From an uncultured Pelagibacteraceae bacterium (lineage in GTDB: Bacteria > Pseudomonadota > Alphaproteobacteria > Pelagibacterales > Pelagibacteraceae), in assembly GCA_902578525.1 (NCBI GenBank), contig CACHDJ010000008.1, positions 1 through 44,765 of the forward strand: DNA of 44,765 bases, given 5' to 3'. The notes under the pieces are model-generated. The model ran no database searches. It had not been told where the DNA came from and saw nothing but the letters and a program-made list of their open reading frames with translations. The position numbers and the translations under genes were made by a program. The stretch's first letter is position 1; each line of letters starts with the position of its first letter. Positions 7,078-17,991 of the stretch are shown one piece after another.

Positions 7078-7766
7078 TGAAATCAAAAAGATTTAAAAAA
7101 CTTCCTAAAAAAACAAGAGATTTGAATCCGGAATCTTTTGAAAAATTATTACCTGAACTTAAAAAGAATTGCACTACTAAGTTTGATGAGTCATTAGATT
7201 TAAGTTTTCAAATTAACAATAAACAGAAGAAGGGTGAAGTCAACATCAGAACTGTAGTTAACTTACCAGGAGGAACTGGAAAAAAAGTAAAAGTGGCAGT
7301 AGTTTGTGAAGATAATAAGTCACAAGAAGCAAAAAATGCCGGAGCAGATATTGTAGGTAGTGATGAGTTTATTGAAAAGATTAAATCTGGAGAATTAAAC
7401 TTTGAAAAATTAATTTGTACTCCAGGTATGATGGTTAAACTTTCAAAACTTGGAAAAGTTTTAGGACCAAAAGGTCTTATGCCAAATCCAAAACTTGGTT
7501 CTGTTTCAGAAAATATTAAAGAAGCTGTAATAAATGCTAAATCTGGTCAAGTTGAAATTAGAAATGATAAAGATGGAAATATAGGTGTAAGTATTGGAAA
7601 AAAATCTTTTAATGATGATAAATTACTAAAAAATTATCATGCAATTTTAGATGCTTTAGAAAAAGAAAAGTCTAACAATACTCTAAAAGGTGATTTAATT
7701 AAGAATACTTTTGCTACATCTACAATGGGTGTATCTTATAAAGTTAAATTAAGTAAGGCAATATAG
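7077..7766 (+). CDS. rplA: 50S ribosomal protein L1
   Basis: 229 residues, normal length. Recognised by GKVLGPKGLMPNPKLGSV (about 137-154), by KSGQVEIRNDKDGNIGVSIGK, and by the C-terminal FATSTMGVSYKVKL. L1 forms the mobile stalk next to the E site that moves deacylated tRNA; in E. coli it also represses its own operon by binding a leader mRNA. No leader spacer exists here upstream of rplK, so such control, if retained, would have to act within nusG or rplK coding RNA. The TAG stop is two bases before rplJ. Confidence 0.97.
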   Translation: MKSKRFKKLPKKTRDLNPESFEKLLPELKKNCTTKFDESLDLSFQINNKQKKGEVNIRTVVNLPGGTGKKVKVAVVCEDNKSQEAKNAGADIVGSDEFIEKIKSGELNFEKLICTPGMMVKLSKLGKVLGPKGLMPNPKLGSVSENIKEAVINAKSGQVEIRNDKDGNIGVSIGKKSFNDDKLLKNYHAILDALEKEKSNNTLKGDLIKNTFATSTMGVSYKVKLSKAI

Positions 7767-7768
7767 TT

Positions 7769-8290
7769 ATGATGAATAAAGAGCAAAAAAAAAATTATAT
7801 TTCTGAAATGACTACTCAATTTGAAAATAGCAAGGCAATCATGGTTACTCATTACCAAGGTTTGACTATGCCCCAACTTGATGAATTAAGAGCAAAAATG
7901 AGAGAGAAGGGTATTGTTTTTAAAATTACTAAAAATAGAATAACAAAATTAGCTTTGGAAAAAACTAAGTGTAAAGATTTATCAAATTTATTTACCGGAC
8001 CTACAGCAGTAGCTTTTGGAGAAGATGCAATAATGTCGGCTAGAATTTTATCTAAATTTGCCAAGGATAACGAAAATTTAAAACTTATTGGTGGATTAAT
8101 GGACAATGAAGTTTTAGATCAAGCAGGAGTAGAAAAAGTTGCTAATTTACCGACATTAGATGAAGCTAGAGCCAATATTATAGGAATTTTAAATGCTCCA
8201 GCGTCAAAAATAGTAAGTATTTTACTTGCACACTCGGAAAAAATGAGTAGTTTGGCCCCAGCAAATTCTGAAACACAACCTAAAGAGTAG
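7769..8290 (+). CDS. rplJ: 50S ribosomal protein L10
   Basis: 173 residues if the first of two adjacent ATG codons is used, 172 otherwise. The rRNA-binding N-terminal domain has [20 protein letters not shown] and [12 protein letters not shown]; the C-terminal helix that holds L7/L12 dimers begins near [17 protein letters not shown]10 anchors the flexible stalk that recruits translation factors. The spacer before it is only two bases, so the long L10 leader known from E. coli is not present as a separate sequence. Confidence 0.96.
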   Translation: MMNKEQKKNYISEMTTQFENSKAIMVTHYQGLTMPQLDELRAKMREKGIVFKITKNRITKLALEKTKCKDLSNLFTGPTAVAFGEDAIMSARILSKFAKDNENLKLIGGLMDNEVLDQAGVEKVANLPTLDEARANIIGILNAPASKIVSILLAHSEKMSSLAPANSETQPKE

Positions 8291-8295
8291 ACAAT

Positions 8296-8661
8296 ATGCC
8301 TGACCTAAATAAAATTATAGAAGATTTATCAAGTTTGACTGTTGCTGAAGCAGCAGATCTGTCAAAACAATTAGAAGAAAAATGGGGAGTTACCCCAATG
8401 ACTGCAGCAGCTCCAGCAGCAGCTGCAGGTAGTGAAGCAGCAGCAGATAAAGATGATTTTTCAATCATGTTGGTATCAGCTGGTGACAAAAAAATTAACG
8501 TTATTAAAGAAGTAAGAGCAGCAACTTCATTAGGATTAAAAGAAGCTAAAGATTTAGTTGAAGGTGCACCTAAAGAGGTTAAATCAGGTGTTCCTAAAAA
8601 AGAAGCTGAAGAAATTAAAGCTAAGCTAGAAGCTGCTGGTGCAAAAGTAGAACTTAAATAA
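8296..8661 (+). CDS. rplL: 50S ribosomal protein L7/L12
   Basis: 121 residues. N-terminal dimerisation segment (about 1-33, [20 protein letters not shown]), an Ala-rich hinge (about 37-55), and the globular factor-binding domain with [20 protein letters not shown] and the closing [12 protein letters not shown]. It is present in several copies per ribosome, bound to L10, and its gene follows rplJ by five bases. A 57-base spacer with a perfect inverted repeat follows, the first sizeable gap after tuf, consistent with reduced or processed read-through into rpoBC. Confidence 0.98.
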   Translation: MPDLNKIIEDLSSLTVAEAADLSKQLEEKWGVTPMTAAAPAAAAGSEAAADKDDFSIMLVSAGDKKINVIKEVRAATSLGLKEAKDLVEGAPKEVKSGVPKKEAEEIKAKLEAAGAKVELK

Positions 8662-8682
8662 ATTAATTAAGAAAGATTTCAA

Positions 8683-8707
8683 AACTGATTAATTTATTTA
8701 ATCAGTT
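8683..8707 (+). promoter_or_regulatory. Perfect hairpin in the rplL-rpoB spacer (attenuator or RNase III site candidate)
   Basis: AACTGATTAA (8683-8692) and TTAATCAGTT (8698-8707) are exact reverse complements around the loop TTTAT. No run of T follows (the next bases are GCAAAA), so it is not a classical terminator. In E. coli the same spacer carries a partial attenuator and an RNase III processing site that lower rpoBC expression relative to rplJL; I infer an analogous role from position and symmetry. Confidence 0.55.
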
Positions 8708-8718
8708 GCAAAACATAG

Positions 8719-11700
8719 ATGCAAATATCTTTTACTGAAAAAAAGAATATTAGAAAAAGTTTTGGTAAACTTAAAGAAAGTTTATCGATACCTAACCTTA
8801 TTGAAGTTCAAAAAAATTCTTATAATGAACTAACTGATTTTGTTGCTGATGCAGAAATAATAAAAGGTTTTGATAGAGTTTTTAAGAGTATTTTTCCAAT
8901 AGAAGATTTAAATGATAAAGCTACACTTGAGTATGTTTCATATAGATTAGAAAAACCAAAATTTGATGTAGAGGAGTGTATTGCAAGAGGTTTAACTTAT
9001 TCTTCTGCGTTGAAATGTACTTTAAGACTAGTTGTTTATGAAATAAATCAAGAGAACAATACTAAGGATATTTTATCAGCTAAAGAACAAGAGGTTTATA
9101 TGGGAGAGGTTCCAATGATGACAAATAGTGGAACTTTTATCACTAATGGAGTTCAAAGAGTTGTTGTAAATCAAATGCATAGAAGTCCAGGTGTATTTTT
9201 TGATCATGATAAAGGAAAAACCCATGCAAGCGGTAAATTATTATTTAACTGTAGAGTTATTCCAAATAGAGGTTCATGGTTAGACTTTGAATATGATGTC
9301 AAAGATCTTTTATATTTTAAAATCGATAGAAAGAAAAAAATCTTAGCTACAACTTTATTACTAGCTTTAGGGTATACAAAATCTGAAATTGTAAATGAGT
9401 TTTACGATAAAGAACAATATATATTTGATCCTAAAACAAAAAAATGGAAAACAAAATTTAATCCAGAAAATTATAAAGCAAAAAATTTTTCTGAAGAAGT
9501 TATAGATGCTAAAACTGAAAAAGTAGTAATTAAATTAGGTGAAAAAATTAACTTCCTCAATGCAAAAAAACTTTCAAATGATGGATTAAAAGATATTTTA
9601 GTCTCTCGAGAATCTTTGTATGGTAAATTTTTACATAAGGATGTTAAAGTTAACGAAGAAGAAACAGGTACTTTCAAGATAGGTACAGAATTAAATGATA
9701 CTATTATACAACAAATTTTAGATGCAAATATCCATTCTTTAGAAATATCGGTAACTAATTCGATTAACAAAGGCCCTTATTTATTAACCACAATACTAAA
9801 TGATAAAAATATTTCAAAAGATGATGCAATAACCGAAATTTATAAAATGTTAAGACCTGGTGAGCCACCGACAATTGAAATTGCTAATCAAATATTTAAT
9901 AATTTATTTTTTAGTTCTGATAGGTACGACCTCTCTGATGTTGGAAGAGTTAAGATGAATTCAAGGTTAAATCTTGAGTGTTCTGATAAAATTACAATCC
10001 TAAGAAATGATGATATTATTTCTATTATTCATAAAATGTTGGATTTGAGAGATGGCAAGGATGAAGTTGATGATATAGATCACTTAGGAAATAGAAGAGT
10101 AAGATCAGTGGGTGAATTAGTTGAAAATCAAGCAAGAATTGGTGTTTATCGAATGGAGAGAGCAATTAAAGAAAAAATGACTACTCTTGATGTTGAGTCT
10201 GCAATGCCACAAGATTTAATTAACGCAAAACCTTTAACAGTTTCTCTAAAAGATTTTTTTGCTAGTTCACAATTATCTCAATTTATGGATCAAACAAATC
10301 CATTGTCAGAAATTACTCACAAAAGAAGAGTGTCGGCATTAGGACCTGGAGGTTTAACTAGAGAAAGAGCAGGTTTTGAAGTTCGTGATGTTCATCCAAC
10401 ACATTATGGAAGAATTTGTCCAATAGAAACTCCCGAAGGACCTAATATTGGATTAATAAATAGTTTATCAACTTATGCAAAAATTAATAAATATGGTTTT
10501 ATTGAAAGTCCATATAAAAGGGTAAAAGATGGTGTTGTACAGGATAAAGTTGAATATTTATCAGCAATGGAAGAAACAAAGTTTACAATTGCTCAAGCCA
10601 ACACAAAAATAGATAACAACGGTAAGATTATTGAGGAGTTAGTTTCTTGCAGACAGAATTTAAACTTTTTATTATCTAAACCAGAAACAATAGATTATAT
10701 TGACGTTTCTCCTAAACAACTTGTTTCAGTAGCCGCTTCGTTAATACCTTTCTTAGAAAATGATGATGCTAACAGAGCGCTTATGGGGTCAAATATGATG
10801 AGACAAGCTGTTCCACTTTTAAAACCGGAGTCTCCTTTAGTTGGAACTGGAATAGAAAGTGATGTGGCATTAGATTCAGGAGTAACAATCGTTGCAAAAA
10901 GAGATGGAGTTGTTGATAAAATTGATGGTAAAAGAGTAGTAGTTAAAGTTACTGAAGAAACTGATTTTACAAAATCAAGTGTAGATATTTATAATTTACA
11001 AAAATTTAAAAGATCAAATCAAAATACATGTATTAACCAAAGACCTTTGGTAAGAGTTGGTGATAAAGTTAAAACTGGTGATATAATTGCAGATGGTCCA
11101 TCAACTAGATTGGGAGAATTAGCTTTAGGTAAAAACGTTGCTGTAGCATTTATGCCATGGCAAGGGTATAATTTTGAAGACTCAATTCTCATTTCAGAAA
11201 GATGTGTTACAGATGACGTATTCACATCTGTCCATATTGTAGAGCATGAAATCATGGCTAGAGACACAAAATTAGGTGAAGAAGAAATAACTAGAGATAT
11301 TCCAAATGTGAATGAAGATGCATTAAAAAATCTAGATGAGTCAGGAATAGTTTACATAGGCGCAGAAGTTAATGCAGGAGATATATTAGTAGGCAAAGTT
11401 ACTCCAAAGGGCGATTCTGCTTCAGGACCTGAGGAGAAACTATTAAGATCTATTTTTGGCGAAAAAGCAATTGATGTAACAGATACTTCTTTAAGAATGT
11501 CTAGAGGTAGCAGTGGTACTGTAGTAGATGTGAAGGTATTTAATAGACATGGAATTGAAAAAGATGAAAGATCAATAACAATAGAACGTGCTGAAATAGA
11601 TCAGGTTCAACAAGATAAAATAGTTGAAGAAGAAATTTTAGAGAGAAGTATAAAACAAAGAGCAGCTCAAATTTTGTCAGGAGCATTACTAACTAAAAAA

Positions 11701-12804
11701 ATTAAGGATTTAGATACAAAAACAAAACTTGATTTTGAAAATATTAATAAATTAACAATAAATGATGTTTTTAAAATTACTATTGGGAAAGTTAAAGAGG
11801 ATACAACTTTGGCCCAGTTAAAAGATCAATATAACAAAGCTAAGCAAGATATTGTTGAGAGATTCGAGGACAAAGTTTTAAAAATTAGAAGTGGTGATGA
11901 TTTATTACCAAGTGTGATGAAAATGGTTAAAGTTTTTGTTGCTATCAAAAGAAGATTAAGACCTGGAGATAAAATGTCAGGAAGACATGGCAATAAAGGA
12001 GTTGTTAGTAAAATTGTCCCTGTAGAAGATATGCCTTACAGAGAAGATGGCAGACCTGTCGATATAGTTTTAAATCCTCTTGGAGTGCCAAGCCGTATGA
12101 ATGTAGGGCAAATTTTAGAAACCCATTTAGGTTGGGCTTGTAAAGAATTTGGTGAAGAGGTTAAAAGATTAGTTAACGAAAATAATAAAAAAATTGAAAA
12201 AACAGAGAAAATTTCGAAATTTTTAAAATCTGTTTATGGAGATGAAATATTCAATGAAAAAGTTGAAAAACTTAGCAAAACTGAATTTACCGATTTATGT
12301 GAAAATTTACAAAATGGTATAGCAATTTCTACTCCTGTATTTGATGGAGCTAAAGAAAAAGATGTAACTGAAATGTTAAAATTAGCTAAACTACCAGGTT
12401 CAGGACAAACATATTTGTGGGATGGAAGAACTGGAGAGAAATTTGATAGACCTGTGACTGTTGGCATAATTTATATGTTAAAACTTCATCATCTTGTGGA
12501 AGATAAAATTCATGCCAGATCAACTGGTCCTTACAGCTTAGTAACCCAACAACCACTTGGTGGAAAAGCTCAATTAGGCGGTCAAAGATTTGGTGAAATG
12601 GAAGTGTGGGCGCTTGAGGCATATGGTGCGTCTTATTCATTACAAGAAATTTTAACTGTCAAATCTGATGATGTTGCAGGACGTGTGAAAGTTTATGAGA
12701 CAATTGTTAAAGGTGAGGAAAACTTCGAATCAGGTATACCAGAGTCATTTAACGTCTTGGTAAAAGAAATAAAATCATTAGCACTTAATGTGGAGCTTAA
12801 TTAA
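8719..12804 (+). CDS. rpoB: DNA-directed RNA polymerase subunit beta
   Basis: 1361 residues, full length. The rifampicin-binding region is clear at about residues 514-545 ([16 protein letters not shown], then [13 protein letters not shown]), with the Asp, His and Ser positions linked to resistance in their usual sensitive state. Further landmarks are [30 protein letters not shown] (catalytic-centre region), [12 protein letters not shown] (substrate-binding Lys/His) and the C-terminal [24 protein letters not shown] clamp region. Beta forms half of the polymerase active cleft with beta'. rpoC starts two bases after its stop (TAATTATG), and the hairpin in the upstream spacer probably tunes its expression. 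Confidence 0.99.
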   Translation: MQISFTEKKNIRKSFGKLKESLSIPNLIEVQKNSYNELTDFVADAEIIKGFDRVFKSIFPIEDLNDKATLEYVSYRLEKPKFDVEECIARGLTYSSALKCTLRLVVYEINQENNTKDILSAKEQEVYMGEVPMMTNSGTFITNGVQRVVVNQMHRSPGVFFDHDKGKTHASGKLLFNCRVIPNRGSWLDFEYDVKDLLYFKIDRKKKILATTLLLALGYTKSEIVNEFYDKEQYIFDPKTKKWKTKFNPENYKAKNFSEEVIDAKTEKVVIKLGEKINFLNAKKLSNDGLKDILVSRESLYGKFLHKDVKVNEEETGTFKIGTELNDTIIQQILDANIHSLEISVTNSINKGPYLLTTILNDKNISKDDAITEIYKMLRPGEPPTIEIANQIFNNLFFSSDRYDLSDVGRVKMNSRLNLECSDKITILRNDDIISIIHKMLDLRDGKDEVDDIDHLGNRRVRSVGELVENQARIGVYRMERAIKEKMTTLDVESAMPQDLINAKPLTVSLKDFFASSQLSQFMDQTNPLSEITHKRRVSALGPGGLTRERAGFEVRDVHPTHYGRICPIETPEGPNIGLINSLSTYAKINKYGFIESPYKRVKDGVVQDKVEYLSAMEETKFTIAQANTKIDNNGKIIEELVSCRQNLNFLLSKPETIDYIDVSPKQLVSVAASLIPFLENDDANRALMGSNMMRQAVPLLKPESPLVGTGIESDVALDSGVTIVAKRDGVVDKIDGKRVVVKVTEETDFTKSSVDIYNLQKFKRSNQNTCINQRPLVRVGDKVKTGDIIADGPSTRLGELALGKNVAVAFMPWQGYNFEDSILISERCVTDDVFTSVHIVEHEIMARDTKLGEEEITRDIPNVNEDALKNLDESGIVYIGAEVNAGDILVGKVTPKGDSASGPEEKLLRSIFGEKAIDVTDTSLRMSRGSSGTVVDVKVFNRHGIEKDERSITIERAEIDQVQQDKIVEEEILERSIKQRAAQILSGALLTKKIKDLDTKTKLDFENINKLTINDVFKITIGKVKEDTTLAQLKDQYNKAKQDIVERFEDKVLKIRSGDDLLPSVMKMVKVFVAIKRRLRPGDKMSGRHGNKGVVSKIVPVEDMPYREDGRPVDIVLNPLGVPSRMNVGQILETHLGWACKEFGEEVKRLVNENNKKIEKTEKISKFLKSVYGDEIFNEKVEKLSKTEFTDLCENLQNGIAISTPVFDGAKEKDVTEMLKLAKLPGSGQTYLWDGRTGEKFDRPVTVGIIYMLKLHHLVEDKIHARSTGPYSLVTQQPLGGKAQLGGQRFGEMEVWALEAYGASYSLQEILTVKSDDVAGRVKVYETIVKGEENFESGIPESFNVLVKEIKSLALNVELN

Positions 12805-12806
12805 TT

Positions 12807-15800
12807 ATGAAGAAAGAATTAACAGATCTTTTTAAAAATAGCGAAATTTCAGAAGCTCAAAATTTTAGTAGTATTAAAATTTCTCTTGCGAGTCCTGAAA
12901 AAATAAAATCATGGACTTACGGAGAAATAAAGAAACCTGAAACAATTAATTATAGAACATTTAGACCAGAAAAAGATGGTCTGTTCTGTGCTCGGATATT
13001 TGGACCAATAAAAGATTATGAATGTTTATGTGGAAAATATAAGCGTATGAAATTTAGAGGTATAATATGTGAAAAATGTGGAGTTGAAGTTACAAAATCT
13101 AATGTACGAAGAGAGAGAATGGGGCATATTAATTTAGCAACTCCTGTAGCTCATATTTGGTTTTTAAAATCATTGCCAAGCAGAATTGCTCTAGCAGTTG
13201 ATATGAAATTAAAAGAAATTGAGAGAGTTTTATATTTTGAGAGCTTTATTGTAATAGAGCCTGGCTTGACAGGTTTGAAAAAAAATCAACTCTTAAACGA
13301 AGAGGAATTAGCAAAATATCAAGATGAATTTGGTGATGAGGCTTTTACAACTGGAATTGGTGCAGAAGCAGTTCTAGAAATGCTAAAAAATTTAGATTTA
13401 GATTTAGAAAGAAAAAATTTAACTAATTATATCAAAGAAACGAAGTCTAAAGTTAATGAGGAAAGAGCTATAAAAAGATTAAAACTTATCGAGTCATTTA
13501 TAGAAACAGGCCAAAAACCTGAATGGATGATTTTGACTGTGGTACCAGTAATCCCACCTGAGTTAAGACCTTTAGTTCCTCTAGATGGAGGTAGATTTGC
13601 TACATCTGATCTTAATGATTTGTATAGAAGAGTAATAAATAGAAATAATCGTTTAAAAAGATTAATGGACTTAAAAGCTCCAGACATAATTGTAAGAAAT
13701 GAGAAACGAATGCTTCAAGAGTCGGTTGATGCACTTTTTGATAATGGAAGACGTGGAAGAGTTATAACTGGCACAGGTAAACGACCACTAAAATCTTTAG
13801 CTGAAATGCTCAAAGGTAAGCAAGGTAGATTTAGACAAAATTTACTTGGTAAACGTGTTGACTATTCAGGTAGATCGGTAATTGTTGTAGGTCCAGATTT
13901 AAAACTTCATGAGTGTGGCCTTCCAAAAAAAATGGCTTTAGAACTATTTAAGCCTTTTTTATATGCAAGACTAAATAAATTAGGCTTAGCTTCCACAATT
14001 AAACAAGCCAAAAAGCTTGTTGAAAAAGAAACAAATGCTGTTTGGGATGCGCTTGAGCTGATAGTTAGAGAGCATCCAGTTTTATTAAATAGAGCACCTA
14101 CATTACATAGATTAGGAGTCCAAGCTTTTGAACCTAAATTAATTGAGGGAGATGCTATAGAATTACACCCATTAACTTGCGCAGCTTTTAATGCTGATTT
14201 TGATGGAGATCAAATGGCAGTTCATGTGCCTTTAAGTTTGGAAGCTCAATTAGAAGCAAGAATTTTGATGCTTTCAACAAATAATATTTTATCGCCTTCA
14301 AACGGAAAACCTATAATTGTACCAAGTCAGGATATGATTTTAGGAATTTACTATTTATCACAAGAACCACTAACAGATAAGTCCGCAGGTTATTTTACAG
14401 ATGCAGATCAAATTGAATTCGCTTTATCATCAGGACAAATTAAAGTTCATAGTACAATTATTTCAAGGTTTGAAACTGTCGATGAAAAAGGTAGTAAAAA
14501 ATATGAAAAATATACATCAACAGCTGGAAGATTTTTGTTGGCAAACCTTTTACCCAAAAATAAAGATATAAAATTTTCATTAGTTGATAGATTGTTGCCT
14601 AAAAAAGTTGTTTCAGAGGTAATTGATATAGTATTTAGATTTTGTGGTCAAAAAACTACAGTTATTTTCTGCGATAGGTTGAAAGATTTAGGGTTTAAAC
14701 ACGCATTTAAAGCAGGCATTTCATTTGGTAAAGATGATTTGGTAATCCCTGAAAGTAAAACAAAACTAATTGATGATACAAAAAAATTAATCGCAGATTA
14801 TGAAACTCAATATACAGAAGGTTTAATTACTAGAGGGGAAAAGTATAATAAAGTTGTAGATGCTTGGTCTAAATGTACTGACAAAGTAGCTGGTGAGATG
14901 ATGAAGGGTATCTCAGCTACTGAAAAAACACCTGAAGGATTGAAAATAAATTCGGTATTCATGATGGCAGATAGTGGAGCTAGAGGATCAGCTGCACAGA
15001 TGAAACAATTGGCTGGTATGAGAGGATTAATCGCAAAACCTTCTGGAGAAATTATTGAAAGTCCTATTACATCAAACTTTAAAGAAGGTTTAACTGCTTT
15101 AGAATACTTTAATTCTACTCATGGAGCTAGAAAAGGCTTGGCTGATACAGCTTTAAAAACTGCAAGTTCAGGTTACTTAACTAGAAGACTTTGTGATGTA
15201 GCTCAAGATTTAACAGTTACTAAGAAAGAATGTGATTGTAAGAAGCCAGGTTTCATAGAACTTTCTGAAATTTTGGAGGGAGGAAATGTCGTCGTAAGTT
15301 TATCAGAGAGAGCTTTAGGTAGAGTTGCTTTTGATGACGTCAAACACCCTATAACTGGAGAAGTTATAATAAAAAAATTAACTACGATAGATGAAACAGC
15401 TTGTGATCAAATTGATTCAGCAGGAATAAAAGCTGTAAAAGTTTACTCTGTGATGACTTGTGGTTCAAAAGAAGGGGTTTGTGCTACGTCATATGGAAGA
15501 GACTTGTCGAGAGGTAAAATGGTTCATGTTGGTGAGGCAATTGGAATGATTTCTGCCCAATCGATAGGTGAACCCGGCACTCAGTTAACGATGAGAACTT
15601 TTCACGTTGGAGGTACAGCATCTGTTAAACAAGACTCTCAAATAGTGACTAAAAATGATGGAAACTTAAAAATTATTAATTCTAATATTTTAGAAGACTC
15701 TAAGAAAAATTTAATTGTGATGGGGAGAAATACCCAATTATCAATTGAAGACGATAATGGGGTTCAGGTTGCAGTTTATAAAGTTGCTTATGGATCAAAA

Positions 15801-16976
15801 TTATTTTTCAAAAACGGTGATAAAGTAAAAGCAAATACTAAAATATGCGAATGGGATCCATATACAACACCAGTTATTGCTGAAAAAAGTGGTATTGCTA
15901 GTTACGTTGATCTGATAGATGGAGTTTCAATTCAAGAGACTACAGACGATGCAACAGGTATCTCATCAAAATCAGTTATTGATTGGAGGGCTCAGTCTAA
16001 AAGTACAGATTTAAAACCTAGAATTACTCTAAGAGATGAAAAGGGAAATGTAATTAAAAAAGCAGACGATAACGAGGCAAGATATTATTTGGTCCCTGAT
16101 TCAATTTTATCTGTAAAAGATGGACAAAAAGTTTCAGCAGGAGATGTAATTGCTCGATTACCTAAAGAAACTACAAAAACAAAAGATATTACTGGAGGTT
16201 TACCACGTGTAGCTGAATTATTTGAAGCAAGAAAGGCAAAAGATAGTGCCATCATTGCAGAAAATGATGGACAAGTTGTTTTTGGAAAAGAGGTTAGAGG
16301 AAAACAAAAAGTTTCTATTGTGCCAGAAGATGGTTCAGAACCTTCAAATTATTTAATACCAAAAGGAAAACACATAAATTTTAATCAAGGTGAGAGAATT
16401 AAAAAAGGTGAATATTTATTAGATGGTCAACCATTGCCCCATGATATTTTAAGAATTATGGGTATTAAAGATTTGACTGAATATTTTGTAAATCAAGTTC
16501 AGGAAGTTTATAGATTACAGGGTGTAATTATTAACGATAAACATATCGAAACAATATTAAGACAGATGTTGAAAAAAGTTGAAGTTAAGATTTCGGGAGA
16601 TTCTACATATTTACCTGGTGAAATTGTTGATAGAATAAAGTTTGATATTGTTAATGAAAAACTTAAAACTGAAGGAAAAACTCCTGCAACTGGTGAAAGA
16701 GTACTTATGGGAATTACTAAGGCCTCTCTACAAACAGAGTCTTTCATTTCAGCAGCTTCATTTCAAGAAACTACTAGAGTACTTACTGATGCAGCTATTA
16801 AAGGTAAAGTTGACCCATTAAATGGTCTAAAAGAAAATGTTATTGTTGGTAGACTTGTTCCAGCTGGAACAGGTAATATTAAGAATAAATGGAATAAAAA
16901 AGCTATTGAAGATGATAAAGAATTTTTATCAGAACAAGAAAAAATTGAACCATCTGAAACGCCTGTAAATCAATAA
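12807..16976 (+). CDS. rpoC: DNA-directed RNA polymerase subunit beta'
   Basis: 1389 residues. The N-terminal zinc ribbon has Cys73, Cys75, Cys88 and Cys91 (CLCGKYKR, then ICEKCGVEV). The catalytic loop [12 protein letters not shown] places the Mg2+-binding Asps at 464, 466 and 468. Trigger-loop and bridge-helix regions are present ([20 protein letters not shown]). The second zinc site is altered: Cys885 and Cys892 are kept in [17 protein letters not shown], but the usual fourth ligand is Ser895, while an extra Cys appears upstream (Cys809 and Cys811 in ECDCKKPGF). Together with beta, alpha and sigma it makes the holoenzyme. The gene ends in the longest spacer of the window, before rpsL. Confidence 0.98.
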   Translation: MKKELTDLFKNSEISEAQNFSSIKISLASPEKIKSWTYGEIKKPETINYRTFRPEKDGLFCARIFGPIKDYECLCGKYKRMKFRGIICEKCGVEVTKSNVRRERMGHINLATPVAHIWFLKSLPSRIALAVDMKLKEIERVLYFESFIVIEPGLTGLKKNQLLNEEELAKYQDEFGDEAFTTGIGAEAVLEMLKNLDLDLERKNLTNYIKETKSKVNEERAIKRLKLIESFIETGQKPEWMILTVVPVIPPELRPLVPLDGGRFATSDLNDLYRRVINRNNRLKRLMDLKAPDIIVRNEKRMLQESVDALFDNGRRGRVITGTGKRPLKSLAEMLKGKQGRFRQNLLGKRVDYSGRSVIVVGPDLKLHECGLPKKMALELFKPFLYARLNKLGLASTIKQAKKLVEKETNAVWDALELIVREHPVLLNRAPTLHRLGVQAFEPKLIEGDAIELHPLTCAAFNADFDGDQMAVHVPLSLEAQLEARILMLSTNNILSPSNGKPIIVPSQDMILGIYYLSQEPLTDKSAGYFTDADQIEFALSSGQIKVHSTIISRFETVDEKGSKKYEKYTSTAGRFLLANLLPKNKDIKFSLVDRLLPKKVVSEVIDIVFRFCGQKTTVIFCDRLKDLGFKHAFKAGISFGKDDLVIPESKTKLIDDTKKLIADYETQYTEGLITRGEKYNKVVDAWSKCTDKVAGEMMKGISATEKTPEGLKINSVFMMADSGARGSAAQMKQLAGMRGLIAKPSGEIIESPITSNFKEGLTALEYFNSTHGARKGLADTALKTASSGYLTRRLCDVAQDLTVTKKECDCKKPGFIELSEILEGGNVVVSLSERALGRVAFDDVKHPITGEVIIKKLTTIDETACDQIDSAGIKAVKVYSVMTCGSKEGVCATSYGRDLSRGKMVHVGEAIGMISAQSIGEPGTQLTMRTFHVGGTASVKQDSQIVTKNDGNLKIINSNILEDSKKNLIVMGRNTQLSIEDDNGVQVAVYKVAYGSKLFFKNGDKVKANTKICEWDPYTTPVIAEKSGIASYVDLIDGVSIQETTDDATGISSKSVIDWRAQSKSTDLKPRITLRDEKGNVIKKADDNEARYYLVPDSILSVKDGQKVSAGDVIARLPKETTKTKDITGGLPRVAELFEARKAKDSAIIAENDGQVVFGKEVRGKQKVSIVPEDGSEPSNYLIPKGKHINFNQGERIKKGEYLLDGQPLPHDILRIMGIKDLTEYFVNQVQEVYRLQGVIINDKHIETILRQMLKKVEVKISGDSTYLPGEIVDRIKFDIVNEKLKTEGKTPATGERVLMGITKASLQTESFISAASFQETTRVLTDAAIKGKVDPLNGLKENVIVGRLVPAGTGNIKNKWNKKAIEDDKEFLSEQEKIEPSETPVNQ

Positions 16977-17004
16977 AAAATCAATTATTCTTAGATAGTT
17001 TTAG

Positions 17005-17033
17005 TTTGACAAAGTCAAATTAATAAGTATTTT
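17005..17033 (+). promoter_or_regulatory. Possible promoter or small hairpin before rpsL
   Basis: TTGACA at 17006-17011 matches the sigma-70 -35 consensus and TATTTT at 17028-17033 could be a -10 after 16 bases. The -35 is also one arm of a perfect inverted repeat, TTTGAC (17005-17010) and GTCAAA (17014-17019), so the resemblance may be secondary. The predicted start near 17040 would clip the first arm of the rpsL leader, which argues against this exact promoter. Confidence 0.3.
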
Positions 17034-17107
17034 GGCGGTGTTTTTGGTTGGAATGTAGTGTTAATCATAGACACTAAACGCTGCCATAAATAACCTGTCA
17101 GTTATTT
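17033..17107 (+). ncRNA. Structured rpsL (S12) mRNA leader, putative cis-regulatory RNA
   Basis: Three stems can be drawn. The outer stem pairs TGGCGGTGTT (17033-17042) with AACGCTGCCA (17077-17086), ten pairs including two wobbles. Directly stacked inside it is TAGTGT (17056-17061) with ACACTA (17071-17076), closing the loop TAATCATAG. A downstream hairpin pairs AAATAAC (17088-17094) with GTTATTT (17101-17107). The block is GC-richer than its surroundings and ends 36 bases before the rpsL ATG. From memory, a published survey of 'Ca. Pelagibacter ubique' intergenic regions reported a candidate regulatory RNA before the S12 gene; this is probably that element, though I could not compare the sequences. 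Confidence 0.65.
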
Positions 17108-17143
17108 TCACTCAAAAACATATTAATTAAAATTTAAAAAATT

Positions 17144-17515
17144 ATGCCAACTATTAATCAGTTGTTAAAGAAAAAAAGAGTAAAGCAAGTTAAAAGAAAC
17201 AAAGTTCCAGCTTTGCAAAAACAACCTTTAAAAAGGGGTGTATGCGTTAAGGTTTACACAACTACTCCTAAAAAACCAAATTCAGCTTTGAGAAAAGTAG
17301 CAAGAGTTAGATTGTCAAATGGATTTGAAGTAACAGCTTATATTCCTGGAGAAGGTCATAATTTACAGGAACATTCAGTTGTATTAATCCGTGGTGGAAG
17401 AGTGAAAGATTTACCTGGAGTTCGTTATCATATTTTAAGAGGCAACCTGGACACACAAGGTGTTGCAAATAGAAAAAAAAGAAGATCTTTATACGGAACT
17501 AAAAAAGGTAAATAA
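17144..17515 (+). CDS. rpsL: 30S ribosomal protein S12
   Basis: 123 residues. The decoding-site loop [17 protein letters not shown] keeps the Lys residues (43-44) tied to streptomycin sensitivity, and [13 protein letters not shown] keeps Lys88 and Asp89, the latter being the RimO methylthiolation site in other bacteria. S12 monitors codon-anticodon pairing at the A site. It is the first gene after the structured leader and overlaps rpsG by one base (TAATG). Confidence 0.98.
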   Translation: MPTINQLLKKKRVKQVKRNKVPALQKQPLKRGVCVKVYTTTPKKPNSALRKVARVRLSNGFEVTAYIPGEGHNLQEHSVVLIRGGRVKDLPGVRYHILRGNLDTQGVANRKKRRSLYGTKKGK

Positions 17516-17985
17516 TGTCCAGAAAAAAAACTCAACCAAAAAAAAACGTTGTTCCAGATCCGAAATTCAAATCAACAATAATTCCTAAATTAATCAATAA
17601 TATTATGTACGATGGTAAAAGAGGAGTTGCTGCTAAAATAGTTTATGATGCCATAGAAAAAATTAAAACTAAATCAAAAGACGAACCAATAAACATTTTC
17701 AATGAGGCTATTAATAACATTAAACCTACTGTAGAAGTTAGATCAAGAAGAGTGGGTGGAGCCACTTATCAAGTACCAGTTGAAGTTAAAAGTAAAAGAG
17801 CTCAAGCGCTTGCGATTAGATGGTTGGTAGACTCTGCGCGAAAAAGAAAAGACAAACATATGTCTGACAAAATTTTTAATGAACTTTATGATGCATACGA
17901 AAAAAAGGGCGCAGCAGTAAAAAAAAGAGAGGACGTACATAAGATGGCAGAGTCTAATAAGGCCTTTGCTCATTTTAGATGGTAA
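17515..17985 (+). CDS. rpsG: 30S ribosomal protein S7
   Basis: 156 residues. Helical S7 fold with RSRRVGGATYQVPVEV (about 76-91) and the closing EDVHKMAESNKAFAHFRW. S7 nucleates assembly of the 30S head on the 3' major domain of 16S rRNA and lies near the E site. In E. coli it is the translational repressor of the str operon. The fusA start is six bases downstream. Confidence 0.97.
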   Translation: MSRKKTQPKKNVVPDPKFKSTIIPKLINNIMYDGKRGVAAKIVYDAIEKIKTKSKDEPINIFNEAINNIKPTVEVRSRRVGGATYQVPVEVKSKRAQALAIRWLVDSARKRKDKHMSDKIFNELYDAYEKKGAAVKKREDVHKMAESNKAFAHFRW

Positions 17986-17991
17986 GAAATT

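Noticed and set aside
10258-10355. Possible rifampicin-resistance substitutions in RpoB
   Set aside because: The Asp, His and Ser positions of the rifampicin pocket are all of the sensitive type; the single Asn-to-Thr difference in MDQTNPL is not evidence of resistance.
12386-12640. Minus-strand frame opposite the end of rpoB (also those at 8280-8489, 11019-11267 and 35382-35693)
   Set aside because: These lie wholly inside strongly conserved genes on the other strand, have no family features or start signals, and follow the codon pattern of the real gene.
17005-17019. TTTGAC/GTCAAA repeat as the rpoC terminator
   Set aside because: The stem has six pairs, a three-base loop and no following T run, so it does not fit an intrinsic terminator; it was kept only as a weak promoter/hairpin candidate.
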